In this document: positions 18,098-29,016 of the stretch, in pieces
How positions within the stretch are numbered: position 1 is the first letter of the stretch
Layout: every line of letters starts with the position of its first letter
Source of the DNA: Shewanella psychropiezotolerans
GTDB taxonomy: Bacteria; Pseudomonadota; Gammaproteobacteria; Enterobacterales; Shewanellaceae
Assembly (NCBI RefSeq): GCF_007197555.1
Contig: NZ_CP041614.1
Span: forward strand, 3,278,001-3,342,000
Direction of reading: 5' to 3'
DNA: 64,000 nt
Position numbers and translations under genes: made by a program
The notes under the pieces: model-generated
The model's database searches: none
The model's input: only the letters and a program-made list of their open reading frames with translations
What the model was told of the DNA's origin: nothing

Positions 18098-19426
18098 TCA
18101 AGATTCTAACAGGGCTGAGAGTCCCATTTGAGTCTGCTCATAGGGGCTAAATTCGTTCACGGATTGACGTAAAAACCGAGTGATGTCTCTATGGCGTTTC
18201 ACCGCCTCATCGGTTTCTTCATCTTGGCCCTCAACATACTCACCAACTCTGATCAATAATTGAACTTCGTCATACAATGACAAGAGTTGCCTCACTCTGG
18301 CGGCATGCTCTGTTTGCTCTTGTGTCACTATCTGATCCATGACACGGCTGACGCTTGCATTGATATCTATGGCGGGATAATGTCCTGCTCCTGCCAATTT
18401 ACGCGATAGCACGATATGGCCATCGAGCAAGGAGCGCACTTCATCGGCAATGGGTTCATTCATATTGTCTCCCTCCACCAATACGGTGTATATTCCGGTA
18501 ATGCTGCCTTTTGCCGCAGGTCCTGCCCGCTCAACTAACGCCGACAGATTGACAAAAACACTCGGTGGAAAGCCATTCGACACCGCGGCTTCCCCAGCCG
18601 CTAAACTGATCTCTCGAGCACTGCGGGCAAAACGTGTCAATGAATCCACCATTAAGAGCACATTCTTACCTTGATCACGAAAGTATTCGGCTATGGTTGT
18701 CGCCGTTAATGTCGCCTTCATCCGCTCCAGTGGTGGCCTGTCGGAGGTGGCAACCACCATCACAGTTCGCGCCCTCGCTTCCGGGGATAAGTTATATTCA
18801 ATAAACTCCCGCACTTCACGTCCTCGCTCTCCCACAAGCGCTAACACAATCACATCGGCTTGGCAGTGGGACGCTATCATGCCGAGCAAGGTGCTCTTAC
18901 CACCACCCGCTGCGGCAAAAATGCCGATCCTCTGACCGACACCACAAGTGAGAATACTATCGATAGCCCGGATCCCCAGGGGCATGACGTCATGGATCAA
19001 ATTGCGGCTCAGAGGATCCGGGGCGCTGGCATAGTTAGGCCGAATCTCAGTTAAACTCAATGGATACCCATCCATCACAGCGCCGAAGCCATCCACCACT
19101 CGTCCCAGCAAGCCCTGGCCCAGAAACACTTGATGACCGTGACCGAGTGGCTCGACTAACGCTCCCGTTTGCAACCAGCTAGTGACATCGAAAGGTGAAA
19201 GCACCACCTCATCGCCTTTTACCGCCACCACTTCGGCTTTGAGCTCATCGCCGATAAGACACAACTCTCCCTGGTGAGCACCGGGCAGAGTGGCACGTAC
19301 AACCGTGGCCCCCACCTCCTGTACCTTGCCGAAATAACGCACCGGGGCAACGGGCCTCGACTCCACGTGCGAGAACAAGCTGGTTTCTAAAAACGAACTC
19401 ATGGCTTGGATATCGGGTAGATTCAT
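18098..19426 (-). CDS. sctN: T3SS ATPase SctN (SsaN)
   Basis: 442-aa F1-like hexameric ATPase that unfolds and releases substrates at the export gate. Walker A AAGGGKST at about 172-179; Walker B VLLMVDSLTRFA; the Glu-containing loop GERGREVREF. AGGAGG lies 8 bp before the ATG. Intact frame. Confidence 0.97.
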   Translation of the reverse strand: MNLPDIQAMSSFLETSLFSHVESRPVAPVRYFGKVQEVGATVVRATLPGAHQGELCLIGDELKAEVVAVKGDEVVLSPFDVTSWLQTGALVEPLGHGHQVFLGQGLLGRVVDGFGAVMDGYPLSLTEIRPNYASAPDPLSRNLIHDVMPLGIRAIDSILTCGVGQRIGIFAAAGGGKSTLLGMIASHCQADVIVLALVGERGREVREFIEYNLSPEARARTVMVVATSDRPPLERMKATLTATTIAEYFRDQGKNVLLMVDSLTRFARSAREISLAAGEAAVSNGFPPSVFVNLSALVERAGPAAKGSITGIYTVLVEGDNMNEPIADEVRSLLDGHIVLSRKLAGAGHYPAIDINASVSRVMDQIVTQEQTEHAARVRQLLSLYDEVQLLIRVGEYVEGQDEETDEAVKRHRDITRFLRQSVNEFSPYEQTQMGLSALLES

Positions 19427-19570
19427 CGTGTATTCCTCCTAGCTGGCCATGGCCTCGTGTAATACTTCACCCACCGAGGCTATATGTGCTTAATGTCCAA
19501 AAATGAACTCATATCTTGTCTTTATGCTAACTAGCCATAGCCTCGTCTAACGCTTCACCCACCAGATCGA
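19389..19570 (-). repeat. Tandem imperfect duplication at the sctV/sctN junction
   Basis: The end of sctV is repeated before sctN. The 41 bases at 19441-19481 (encoding EAMAS-stop in the sctV style) closely match 19531-19569, and AAAAATGAACTCAT at 19499 matches AAAAACGAACTCAT at 19389 in the sctN start. The unit of roughly 100 bp spans sctV 3' end, spacer and sctN 5' end. Confidence 0.7.
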
Positions 19571-21582
19571 CATGGGCTAGCACCTTAATCTCGGCGTCAT
19601 CACCCAGCTCCTGAAATGACAACACGGGAGTGGTAAACAATTCACGCTCTATAATTTTTCGCAGGTAGCGGCGTACATCAAGCGAAGTGAGTAACACGCA
19701 AGCTTGCTGAGGAGGCAGCTGGGCCTTTAAGGTAGTTAGAATCAAATTACTTTGCTCCATATCCAATGCCGAATATGATCCCGCTGTGGATTGGCGTATC
19801 GACTCACGGATCAAATTTTCGATCCCTTCTCCCACCATCAACACCGAGATCCAGCCCTGCGGTGTGGCAAACTTACGACGAATATGGCGACGCAATGCGA
19901 TACGCACATATTCTGTCAGCATGATGATGTCTTTCTCTTTCGACACCCATTCCACTAAGGTTTCGAAGATGGTACGCAGATCGCGAATGGAGATCCCCTC
20001 CTCCACCAGACGCTGAAGGATCTCAGCCACCTTGCCCACCGACAGCATGCGTTGTAGCTCTTTAACCAACTCGCCATATCTGCCTTCCATGGCATCCATC
20101 AGATAACGGGTCTCCTGTACCCCAATAAACTCACCTGCATATCTGCCGATCACCTTACCGACTATGTAAGCTGGGATCTGTTCGGCGCCATAGACAGATA
20201 AGCCTTGATCGCGGGCCTGCTCGAGTACATTGCCTTTAATCCAATGAAGTTCTTCACCACTAAAAGGGAGAGTCTCGGATCTACTGGGCAAGGTCACTAT
20301 GGGCTCGACCAAGAGAGATTCTTCCAAGTCGAGCTGTAGCTGCAATACCGGCTCCTGATACAGGAGTACGTCACACTGCGCTGAGTGACCCTTCTTCGCG
20401 ATTTGCAGCTGTATCTCAGGAAGAGGCACCCCCAGCTGTTCGAACAGCTGCCAACGCAGACGTTGCAATGCATCTTTCACTCCTTGACTGGGTACATCCG
20501 CCCCCAGATAGAGCATTAAGGGCACGGCTCCCGGCGCCATATTGTCATCCCCCCCTCATTGACACTGGCACTATCAGAGAAATGCGCATGTTCAGCCTGC
20601 TCACCTTCTTGCTTTTGCTTGCGAACTAACCACCAGGAGGCAGCTAAGGTGACCGCGCCTAACAGGCCAAACACCAGCATTGGAAAACCGGGAATAAACG
20701 CAAAGATAAACATCACCACCCCGGCCATCTGCAAAGATGAAGGCTGGCGTCCCACCTGCGCGACCAATTCGTTAGCCAAATTTTGACGTTGTTCACCCGG
20801 CACTCGAGTGACAATAAGCCCTGCAGTAATAGAGATAAGCAGCGAAGGTATTTGCGCAATCAGGCCATCACCTACCGATAACACCGCATAGGTATTCACG
20901 GCTTCCGAGGCCGACATATTATGCTGCATCACCCCCACGGCTATCCCCCTAAGATATTAGTGAGGATGACTATGATGCTGGCAATGGCATCTCCCTTAAC
21001 AAACTTCATCGCCCCGTCCATGGCACCATAGAGCTGACTCTCTTTTTGCACCTGTGCACGTTGACGTTTAGCTTCTTTAGCGTCGATAATCCCGGCGCGC
21101 ATGTCGCCATCTATGCTCATCTGTTTACCCGGCATGGCATCGAGAGAGAAACGGGCACTCACTTCGGCGACCCGTTCTGAGCCTTTGGTGATCACGATAA
21201 ATTGCACTATGGTGATGATGGCAAATATGATTATCCCTACCGCTAGGTTCCCCCCAACCACAAAATTACCGAAGGTGTAAACGATATCTCCTGCGTCATG
21301 TTGCAATAAGATCAACCTACTGGTGCTGATGGTCAGTGCCAAACGATACAAGGTCGTGATTAACAATAATGAAGGGAAAACAGAGAACTCTAAGGGATCA
21401 CGGATATAGATGGCGATCATCAATAACACGATCGATAAGCATAAATTAAAGGCGATGAGTACATCGATTAAGGCGGTGGGAAGTGGCAAGATCATCATAA
21501 ATACAGCCACCATCAACATGGCACTGAGAATGATATCGTGTCTGCCTGCGGCTTTACTTAACCAGCGACCGATGAGGTTCAT
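19527..21582 (-). CDS. sctV: T3SS export gate SctV (SsaV), two frameshifts here
   Basis: LcrD/FlhA-family nonameric inner-membrane export gate. It is read in three frames: 20941-21582 (membrane part and FHIPEP-type loop, with [20 protein letters not shown]), 20516-20938 (remaining helices, [20 protein letters not shown]) and 19527-20540 (cytoplasmic ring domain). One added G at plus-strand C 20945-20949 restores [16 protein letters not shown], an unmistakable SctV segment; one added G at C 20549-20555 restores [18 protein letters not shown]. Corrected length is about 685 aa, the normal size. Overlaps the ssaM stop by ATGA. Confidence 0.92.
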
Positions 21583-21941
21583 AATTGACCTCCTGTGATG
21601 ACTTTACTCAGGAATTTTTGCTGCATCTGACAAAGGTGATACCAATCATGTGCCTGACTAAACGATGGACACAGACAGCTGATCATCAAACGACTTTTAA
21701 CCATAAACACCCTTTGGGGTAATCCCATAAAGGCCTCAGGATGCCAACGTGAGAGCCAAGGTTGCAGCTGTGTCACCTTAGCTTCCAACAGCCAAGAGGT
21801 CATTAATAAGCGATCATCCACGGATTCCAGCAAGATGCCATAGGGAGTCCAATGACATTCGATACGATCTTCGAGATGAACCGGCCAACGATTCAGCAGC
21901 CTGAAAAATTGCTCAAGATTACGCGTAACTTGTAGATCCAT
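21579..21941 (-). CDS. T3SS gatekeeper-partner protein, SsaM-like
   Basis: 120-aa soluble protein; SsaM of SPI-2 is of similar size (about 122 aa) and holds the same position directly before sctV, with an ATGA overlap. SsaM works with SpiC and SsaL to delay effector export until translocators are sent; that role is transferred by synteny. Headed by its own palindrome 58 bp upstream, so it starts the ssaM-V-N-O-P-Q unit. Confidence 0.75.
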   Translation of the reverse strand: MDLQVTRNLEQFFRLLNRWPVHLEDRIECHWTPYGILLESVDDRLLMTSWLLEAKVTQLQPWLSRWHPEAFMGLPQRVFMVKSRLMISCLCPSFSQAHDWYHLCQMQQKFLSKVITGGQL

Positions 21942-21999
21942 ACCAGACTCCCTCGATTAACTCTCAGGATCATCATCGCCCAGTAAAGCCAAAAATGGG

Positions 22000-22017
22000 A
22001 TCAGGTAAACACCTGAA
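22000..22017 (-). promoter_or_regulatory. SsrB-type palindrome upstream of ssaM
   Basis: ATCAGGT-AAAC-ACCTGAA with perfect 6-bp inner arms, 58 bp before the ssaM start codon and just after the large effector gene. Confidence 0.75.
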
Positions 22018-22040
22018 TCCCCTTCTTCAATTGCACCATA

Positions 22041-25000
22041 TTAAGACCCTAAGGCATTATCGACCTCAGCCATACACAACAACAACTCCTCCTTAGATAC
22101 GCCCAAGCCTTGCAAGTGTGTTTGCGCTGCTTCAATCACATTTTCACGCTGGTGAGTGTGTATATTGTCCAAATCAGCCCCTTTTATCCGGGCATGATTT
22201 GTCATCAGATGAGAGAACATTTCGGCTTGCTCCGCAGGTTCAAGCGCGACAAGCTGGTCGGTTATGCGCTCACGCAAACGGGCTTGTTGCTCTGATGACT
22301 CTAGAGACAGCAAGTCGCCTAGTGTCTTGCTGCTGCCGGCATCGTCCGTTAGAGCATTTCTCCCCAGACGTGCCAAGGCCAGCTCTATCCTCTGACTCGT
22401 CATATCTCTCTCCACTTGGCGCGCCGTATCTCCCATCCCGAGGAAATTGCTGTCCAATAGGCTTGAGCGAAAACCTCTGGCTAAGAGCCCTCCTAGGGCA
22501 GCACCGCAAGTCCCCAGGCCCACAGCGGCCACTATGCCCAGCCCACCAGTACCTAGGGTCAACAGCGTCGCCGCTACGGCCGCCGCAGATAGGCCCACAG
22601 TTGCCACAAGGGTAGTGACCACAGCGAAGACTTTCGCCCCCGGGGTCGCATGTTTCCACCAATTGAGTCCATCGGAGATGAAGCGTTTCATGGCCCCCAG
22701 TTTACCCACTTCAAAACTATCACGGGCTAATGTGCCAACCTCCAGCAAAGCCTGACGCTGAACCATATAACCGGCCACAGCTTTACCCCGCGCAGCAAGC
22801 CCACCATCGGCCTGCATCCCTTTTATCAGCGCGTTAACCATAACTTCGGTGCTGCGATAACCACTCATCTGCTTGGCTAATTGCCCCTCAGACCAGGTCT
22901 GTAGTAAGCCTCCCACCAAGCCGACAACCGGCGCCGCGATGCCCGCACCCGGGAGCATCATGCTAAATACACGGGTTAATACGGGTCCGCCTATACCGGC
23001 ATTTGCCGCACCTTTGGCTCCTCCAGCAACATAAGGTGCCATTTGAGCCATATGTAATAGGGCTATCATCTCAGGAGTCATGGAGAAATTAGCCTTATCA
23101 GGCAGCTCCTCACGCGTTCCATTTAAAATATCATGGACCTGACTTTTAACTGTTCCCGTTTGCCATACCGTTTTCACTGTATTGACTAGCTCCTGGCCGA
23201 AAGTGCCGGGATTAGCCGTGATAATGTGATAAGCATGGGTCAGGTTTCCCGCCAATTCCCTGGCTTCAATGGGATGTGACATAGACCAGTTATGCAAATC
23301 GCCAAAGGCCGATGCCATTCCCTTAGGCGAAGCCAAAGATGCCACGGCCGACATAGGATTAGGCGAGTGACTAGACCCTTTTACCGTTTTGGCTAATGCA
23401 AGATAGGCTTCCCCCATATTACTCATGTTATTCTTCGCCAATTGGCGTTCAAGGATCAGCGCTTCCATGCTGGGGCGATATTGGCCCGACCAAGAGCCTA
23501 CAAATTTTTGCACAATCCAGCTCTGCCAAGCCTCGGCACTGGTCGAGACCCCCTGATCCGGATAGCCGCCCTGCTTTTGTGCTTGCAAAGCACTCTGCTT
23601 AAGCTGGAGTAAGCAGGCCTCATACTTCTCATCACATGTGGACAATTTGCTCTGCACCTGAGTTAACTGAGCAGACTCATTGAGATAGGCTCGTAATTCA
23701 GGGGAGCTCAATTGTGGATCGGTTAATTCTGTCTTCCAATCAGATCCGTATAGATCCTTAAGATAGCTCTCACGAGTGGAAACTCGTTCAGTCAGTATCT
23801 GTTTCTGCTCGGTTAACTCACGAACCTGTGCATTATTCGATTGCAGATCTGGTAGGAAAGCTAAATACTCCTGTAAATTTATCCTGGCCCTCTCAGCTTT
23901 CATCTCTTGAACATAAACCGTGAGATCTTGGCTCATGGCTAATAGCCGTTTGTTTTGATTGCCAGCAATGACTAAGGTATCTTCCACCTTTTGCTGTGCC
24001 TCTATCGCTGTGAATAGAGCGCCATTTGCATCCCGCTCCAGCTTAACAGTGGCTAACTGCACTACTAACTGCTCACTCACCTGACCCTCTGGTAGTGATG
24101 AGATCAAACTCACTAAGGCTGTTTGATAAGCCTCACACATAGGTTGACGTTCAGCGAAAAAACTCAGATAGGCAGCCTTGTTTTGGGTTATTTCTGACGC
24201 CAATCTTAGACGAGCAATATCTTGGTCTAAATCGATATTTTGTTGATTATTCGGGCTGTGACTCACCGAGCTCATGCCTCTATGCCACGCTAGCTTGTGC
24301 TGGGCCTGTAACACATCTATAGCAAGCTGAGATGCATGGGGGAGATTGGCACTCTGGATAATTTCGGCTGTTATGCCTTCGGCCAGATTCAGATCGTCTA
24401 TCAGCACTGGCTCATCAAAAACCAGAGCATTACCTTTAGCTAACACCTCCAGGCCCCCCAAATACAACAGGGAAGCATAGGTGTTGTCCTCGGCCTCGGC
24501 GATTTGAGGATCCATCAGTTGAACTTCACGCAGCAAGCGGGTGAACTGAACGGCACTTTGATTCATATCTCGGGATTTTTGTTCCAGTTGAAGCTCTTGT
24601 GCCAGACTCCCCATCTTAGCGTCATCTAGGCTCTTCGCTTCGACTAACACCTTACTAACAAATTGTTGCGCCGACTCTAGATCGCTTAGCTCTTGATGAG
24701 CTTGTTCAGAAGTCGTCAGAGAAGCGGATAAGGTTGCCGATTGTGTCTGGATCAGTAATACGCATTGCACTAACGTTTTTACATCGGGCAAGCTTTCACT
24801 TTGCTTTGCCCCCCTTGGGACAGAAACAGAGTCAGGTGATTGCCCATGGCAGCAGAGAGCTCCAGTACCTGGGAGTCGCTTTCTCCCCCAACTTTGGCTG
24901 AATCAGCCATGAAAGGAGCGAACATCTGATAACAACTAAGCTGTTGAGATGAGGATAATTTAGCCTGTAACTTCATGGGTAACTGAGCATTAAACTTAGC

Positions 25001-26044
25001 GATATCTTGACGCAGCGCCGCCGTGTCCGATAAGGCTGTTGAAAATGCTTTAGTCGCTGCCAACAGTCCGTCACAAACCTGCTTCTGTTTGTCAATTGAG
25101 TCCAATAATGGGGCCACTAGCTCCCGATACTCCTGGGGCATATTTAACCCCGACTGCTTTAAAACTACTAAGGTTTGATTCAATGTACTCAAGTCAGTTT
25201 CGAGTCTTTTTTGACGCACAGACAGCTCTACTGGATCAGCGAGAATATCTTTAGCTAAGCTGAGTTCATCGACTCTCGCAGACAGGTTAATCCGGCTCAC
25301 AAGGCGATTAAAATCCTTCACCTCTTGCTGTAGCGTCTTTATCGGCTCAGCTTCCGAGTACACCCAAGAAGCTAACCAAGTTTGCCCCTTGGGCAGCTTA
25401 AGTGGCTCTACAAGTTCTTTGGTTTGTAAAAATTTAAAGGACTGATTCACTTTGGATACAGCTAATACTGGCTCACTAAATTCATGTTTATAGGCCGAAA
25501 CATTAGGCTTGGGAATGTCTGAGTTTGTATCCAGTTCAATGACTGAAGGCCGACTCACTTCTCCCAGATGAGAGAGTGTGCGAGCGCCAGAGTTAACTTG
25601 CCGACGAACCAACGCATCTGTGCCATCGAGCGCCCTTAATTCACCCGACTCCTCACTCAGATTAGCTTGGCGAGCATTGATCAGAGAGTGTAGCCCATCC
25701 GCCTCTGTGGTGGCCCGTTCAATGGTCCTGGCATTCAGTGGACTATGACCGGATAAGTCTAAGTTGTCCGATACATTCATCGCCACTTCATTGCCATAAC
25801 GGCTCGCCAACGCATGGAGAAAAACACCCAACAATTGCCGGTTGTCGATAGATAGCCCACTTACATATTCTTTCACCGCCCGGGTATCTTTTAGTAAAGG
25901 AACATGATTAAGCATGCTAAGCAGCTTCTCCTTAAGCCCCTCTCTGGCGGATATAATCGTCGGCGCACCACCTAAGTTATCGGCAAGTGCCAGACGGCCA
26001 TTTAATTTGGCCGCCTCGTTAAACGCATTCATTTCAATTGCCAT
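22041..26044 (-). CDS. Very large putative T3SS effector/translocated protein (about 1335 aa), frameshifted here
   Basis: Read as two abutting frames, 24779-26044 (421 aa) and 22041-24791 (916 aa). The second has only a TTG start inside the end of the first. One extra G in the GGGGGG tract (plus-strand C 24809-24814) joins them smoothly through LSQGGAKQSESLPDVKTLVQ. The product is mostly helical and Gln/Leu/Ala-rich, with long coiled-coil-prone stretches, and near the C-terminus two Gly/Ala-rich hydrophobic regions (around 1000-1060 and 1150-1210 of the joined protein) that could enter membranes. No signal peptide. It follows a CesT-like chaperone gene by 35 bp, under one palindrome, which is the classic chaperone-effector layout. 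It is inserted between ssaL and ssaM, a place empty in Salmonella; I recall large effectors in Edwardsiella clusters but cannot confirm homology. Confidence 0.7.
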
Positions 26045-26079
26045 ACTCTATTCCCCCTACACAATGTTAACCGAAGAGC

Positions 26080-26463
26080 TCACTCACTGAGTCTTGCCTG
26101 CACACTTTCATAGCTATCAACTAGGCGTTCTATAAACTCAGTCACCGAATCTGACGTTGCTGGCATGGGCAAACTCATGAGATACAACAAGGATCCTGAA
26201 TCTGTGTCATAGCTGATGCGCCCCATTCCCTGCTCCGCTAAAACCAAGTTGAGCTGCAGACACAAACGCCAATATTGCGCCGTCTCGTGGTTGGAAACTT
26301 GGGCTAACATGCAGTAAAAGGTCCACAGTTCATCCTGGTAATGAATTGAAATCATTAATTTGTTATCTAACATCAACAAGCATTGCTCGTTGGTGTCAAA
26401 GGTTAGAGGCAGGCCTAAGGACTGACCGACTTGGTTCAATAACAGTTCATCTTGATTCATCAT
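26080..26463 (-). CDS. CesT/SycE-type T3SS chaperone
   Basis: 127-aa class I chaperone. The alternating hydrophobic pattern (LLMLDNKLMISIHY, then LWTFYCMLAQV and YWRLCLQLNLVLAEQGMGRI) and acidic C-terminus are those of CesT-family dimers. The most likely client is the large protein encoded immediately downstream. Confidence 0.8.
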   Translation of the reverse strand: MMNQDELLLNQVGQSLGLPLTFDTNEQCLLMLDNKLMISIHYQDELWTFYCMLAQVSNHETAQYWRLCLQLNLVLAEQGMGRISYDTDSGSLLYLMSLPMPATSDSVTEFIERLVDSYESVQARLSE

Positions 26464-26525
26464 TATCTCCCACTCTGTTCATGGTAAACTTGTATGAATT
26501 TTGCTCCCTCTAGGCTTCAATGAAT

Positions 26526-26543
26526 ATCAGGTATACACCTTAA
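26526..26543 (-). promoter_or_regulatory. SsrB-type palindrome upstream of the chaperone-effector pair
   Basis: ATCAGGT-ATAC-ACCTTAA, one mismatch in the right arm, 62 bp before the chaperone start codon. Confidence 0.7.
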
Positions 26544-26559
26544 CTGAGCTTTTTTTGCT

Positions 26560-27588
26560 CTATTCCTGATCGCACCACTTATCCAACAGGCCCATCATGG
26601 CTTCTTCGACATGCTCTTTCTGTTCCGGATCCCTAAAGCAATCCAACGGCACTATGGTCAATAATTCGCGCCATCTACGTAAAAATCCTAATCGTCTGGC
26701 GGGTAATAGAGGTAAGTGGTGGATCCGCTCTTCGAGCCATTGAGGATAAACCCAGGCTTGCTCGATAAGCTGTAAGCTGATGTTCAGCACCTCATCACCA
26801 TCGAGCTGGGTCGCTCGCCCCAACAGATTGCAATGTTCCTCTAAGGTAAGAAAAATGAGTAAACGGCGCAGGTCATCGACCACAGCAACCAGTTTGACCA
26901 TGTTTCTAGCCGCTGTCTGGTCATTGAGAGGCTCCGACAAGGCGCGCAATAACACACGGATCTTTCGACGACGATCGGGCAGATGTCTCAACATATCAAA
27001 CCACTTAGCCAGGCCTGCATTGCCTCTTGCGGCTTGCTGATACATCTGTGTCAGGGCATGCAGACCAGCATGATCTAGGGGTAGGCCCTCCATGGCTGCA
27101 AATAACGCAATTTCGGCCCCCTCTTGAGCCAGCAGCTCTTTCAGGGCTTGCTTAAGTTTTTTGAGTGCCGCCTCGCCGAGTTTCCCCGACATGACTAAGG
27201 CCATCATGAGTAACATCACACTGCCGCTATCCATTCCGGATTGCTTCAGCTGCGATAAAATCCGTTCACCATCTCCCAGACTGGCAAATTGCTCCACTAA
27301 TTTGTTCACTGTGGTGGATTGCTCATCACCGAGTTGCTGCATCAAGTTAGCTAATGCGGCAAATCTTAGATCTTCCGGCTCTTTTCCCTGATTAATTTTT
27401 TTCAGGTGGCTGCTCAGACCCAGACTCAAGCCTTCCATTGTCTCCTCTAGCGCTTCGGCGCGAACTTCGGCTAACTCTGCCGCCGCCATCGCCATAACAT
27501 TCGTCGCCGGGCTCACCTGAGCACGGATCCCATGGGACTCCTGTGGTTGATGAAAATCCACAGAGCTGGCACCATCGACTCTAACCAT
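26560..27588 (-). CDS. sctW: T3SS gatekeeper SctW (SsaL/SepL)
   Basis: 342-aa soluble protein of the YopN/TyeA-SepL-SsaL family, which plugs effector export until translocators are secreted. All-helical, with LRFAALANLMQQLGDEQ and the C-terminal TyeA-like LEERIHHLPLLPARRLGFLR. AGGAGTGAGAT precedes the ATG. Same place as ssaL in SPI-2. Confidence 0.88.
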   Translation of the reverse strand: MVRVDGASSVDFHQPQESHGIRAQVSPATNVMAMAAAELAEVRAEALEETMEGLSLGLSSHLKKINQGKEPEDLRFAALANLMQQLGDEQSTTVNKLVEQFASLGDGERILSQLKQSGMDSGSVMLLMMALVMSGKLGEAALKKLKQALKELLAQEGAEIALFAAMEGLPLDHAGLHALTQMYQQAARGNAGLAKWFDMLRHLPDRRRKIRVLLRALSEPLNDQTAARNMVKLVAVVDDLRRLLIFLTLEEHCNLLGRATQLDGDEVLNISLQLIEQAWVYPQWLEERIHHLPLLPARRLGFLRRWRELLTIVPLDCFRDPEQKEHVEEAMMGLLDKWCDQE

Positions 27589-27646
27589 ATCTCACTCCTA
27601 ACATTCATCAGAACCTGTTTTTATCGACTCAATCCTCTGTATTTAC

Positions 27647-28306
27647 TCACGTCCCGACACTCTTTATTCGGGACTCGGCTACAAATGTTTCCAGTAGGAG
27701 ATCAAGGTGTTCAGCCAGATCGACTCTGGCAGTAAGGGAAGTGGAGCTTAATTCGGCTTGCCCTGACAATAAGTCAGGAGATACCTCCACATTCATGCGT
27801 CCCTCAAAGGCCTGCGCCATGGCCTCATAGTCATCAGCTGCCACCAGCAGGGAAACCGCTTCCAGTCCCACCCGTTCACTGACCTGATCTGAGAGTCGTT
27901 TGATCAAGAAGGGAGATGGCTCTTGCTCTAAAGTCCAGGCTTTAAGCACTGATTTAATCTGTCCCGCTATACTCGCTTTTAGTTTATCCATCACGGCTTG
28001 AGTCAATTGTGCCTCATCAAAATGCCAATCAATGGCTTCAGCTATGGCCTGCTCTTTGGCCTCTTTTTGCCACTGAGCTCGTAACATCTCAGCCTGTTCA
28101 CTGGCTTGTTCTAGTATCTCTTTTGCACGTTCTTGTGCATCATCTCTTTGTTTTCTGGCCTTTTTTATTATTTGAGCTATTCTGCGTCGTGCATCTTGTT
28201 CCAGAGTCGTGACCGAGGCGGCACGAACAAGCTCAGCGTCACTGACCCAGTTGGAACCCTTCCTCGAAAGCCCGCAGGTTTGTACTTTTATTAAAAATGG
28301 ATTCAT
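27647..28306 (-). CDS. sctL: T3SS ATPase regulator/stator SctL (SsaK)
   Basis: About 219 aa. The region after the start (MNPFLIKVQ) leads into a long charged helix (DARRRIAQIIKKARKQRDDA and onward) and a C-terminal FliH/YscL domain that binds SctN. The start at 28306 makes an ATGA overlap with sctK; a start at 28444 would overlap sctK by 140 bp and gives unrelated residues. Confidence 0.88.
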   Translation of the reverse strand: MNPFLIKVQTCGLSRKGSNWVSDAELVRAASVTTLEQDARRRIAQIIKKARKQRDDAQERAKEILEQASEQAEMLRAQWQKEAKEQAIAEAIDWHFDEAQLTQAVMDKLKASIAGQIKSVLKAWTLEQEPSPFLIKRLSDQVSERVGLEAVSLLVAADDYEAMAQAFEGRMNVEVSPDLLSGQAELSSTSLTARVDLAEHLDLLLETFVAESRIKSVGT

Positions 28307-28986
28307 AATAATCGCTCCAATCTGGATAACCATCTGGGTATGTCGACCTCTCCAGTTGGCTGATAGACCTGTAAGTCTGAAAGCTCTACACGAGCAGAAG
28401 GCAACATCAATGCCAAAGCCAACCAGAGGGGATCCTCTTGCCATTGCTTCGCAATAAGAGTCACCCCGACTGCTTGAGCTCGTTCCAGTAACTTATCCGG
28501 GGAGATAGCAGACGACTGCAGCCTCATTTCCCGAGTCGGCCTTTGAGGCCAGATGGTCCAAGCCTGTTGAATTTGAGCGGGTGTTAACACATAAGCGAGC
28601 ACATCACGATAAATCCGTAACGACAAATACTCGGGAGCATTAAGATAAAACAGACCTAAAACAGTCACTATGGCCTCGATTTTAAATCTCATTCCAAGCA
28701 CAGCTTGCTGCTGAACATCCAAATGAGTGGGCAACACCCTATCAGCCAATCCATAACGCCTTACGACTAAGGTCTCTATGCGCCTAGCCAGCTCTGTAGT
28801 GGCTTGATATTTTTCCTGCCAGCCCTTCAAAGACAATGTCTGCCACCAACTCGGGTGCATGCTCGATACCGGCTGCCAAACGAGTCGATTAAATGCCTTA
28901 AGCTCTTGGCTCATCATTCCGCCGTTCACCCTATCTGTGATCGATGTTTCCGGCGGCACATTCATTGTCGATACCTGATGACTCAT
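28303..28986 (-). CDS. sctK: T3SS sorting-platform protein SctK
   Basis: 227-aa soluble protein between sctJ and sctL, the usual sctK place (STM1410-like in SPI-2). FNRLVWQPVSSMHPSWWQTL and WLSRLERLL are typical of this poorly conserved family that links SctD and SctQ. GAGGAG lies upstream of the ATG. Confidence 0.75.
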   Translation of the reverse strand: MSHQVSTMNVPPETSITDRVNGGMMSQELKAFNRLVWQPVSSMHPSWWQTLSLKGWQEKYQATTELARRIETLVVRRYGLADRVLPTHLDVQQQAVLGMRFKIEAIVTVLGLFYLNAPEYLSLRIYRDVLAYVLTPAQIQQAWTIWPQRPTREMRLQSSAISPDKLLERAQAVGVTLIAKQWQEDPLWLALALMLPSARVELSDLQVYQPTGEVDIPRWLSRLERLL

Positions 28987-29016
28987 AGTGCTTACTCCTC
29001 ATTGTGCCAGCCTCTG

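Noticed and set aside
28307..28444. N-terminal extension of sctL
   Set aside because: It overlaps sctK in another frame and encodes non-family residues; the ATGA-coupled start at 28306 gives the normal length.
28970..28984. ACCTGATGACTCAT inside sctK as a further regulator site
   Set aside because: Only half of the palindrome is present and it is within the coding start; likely chance.
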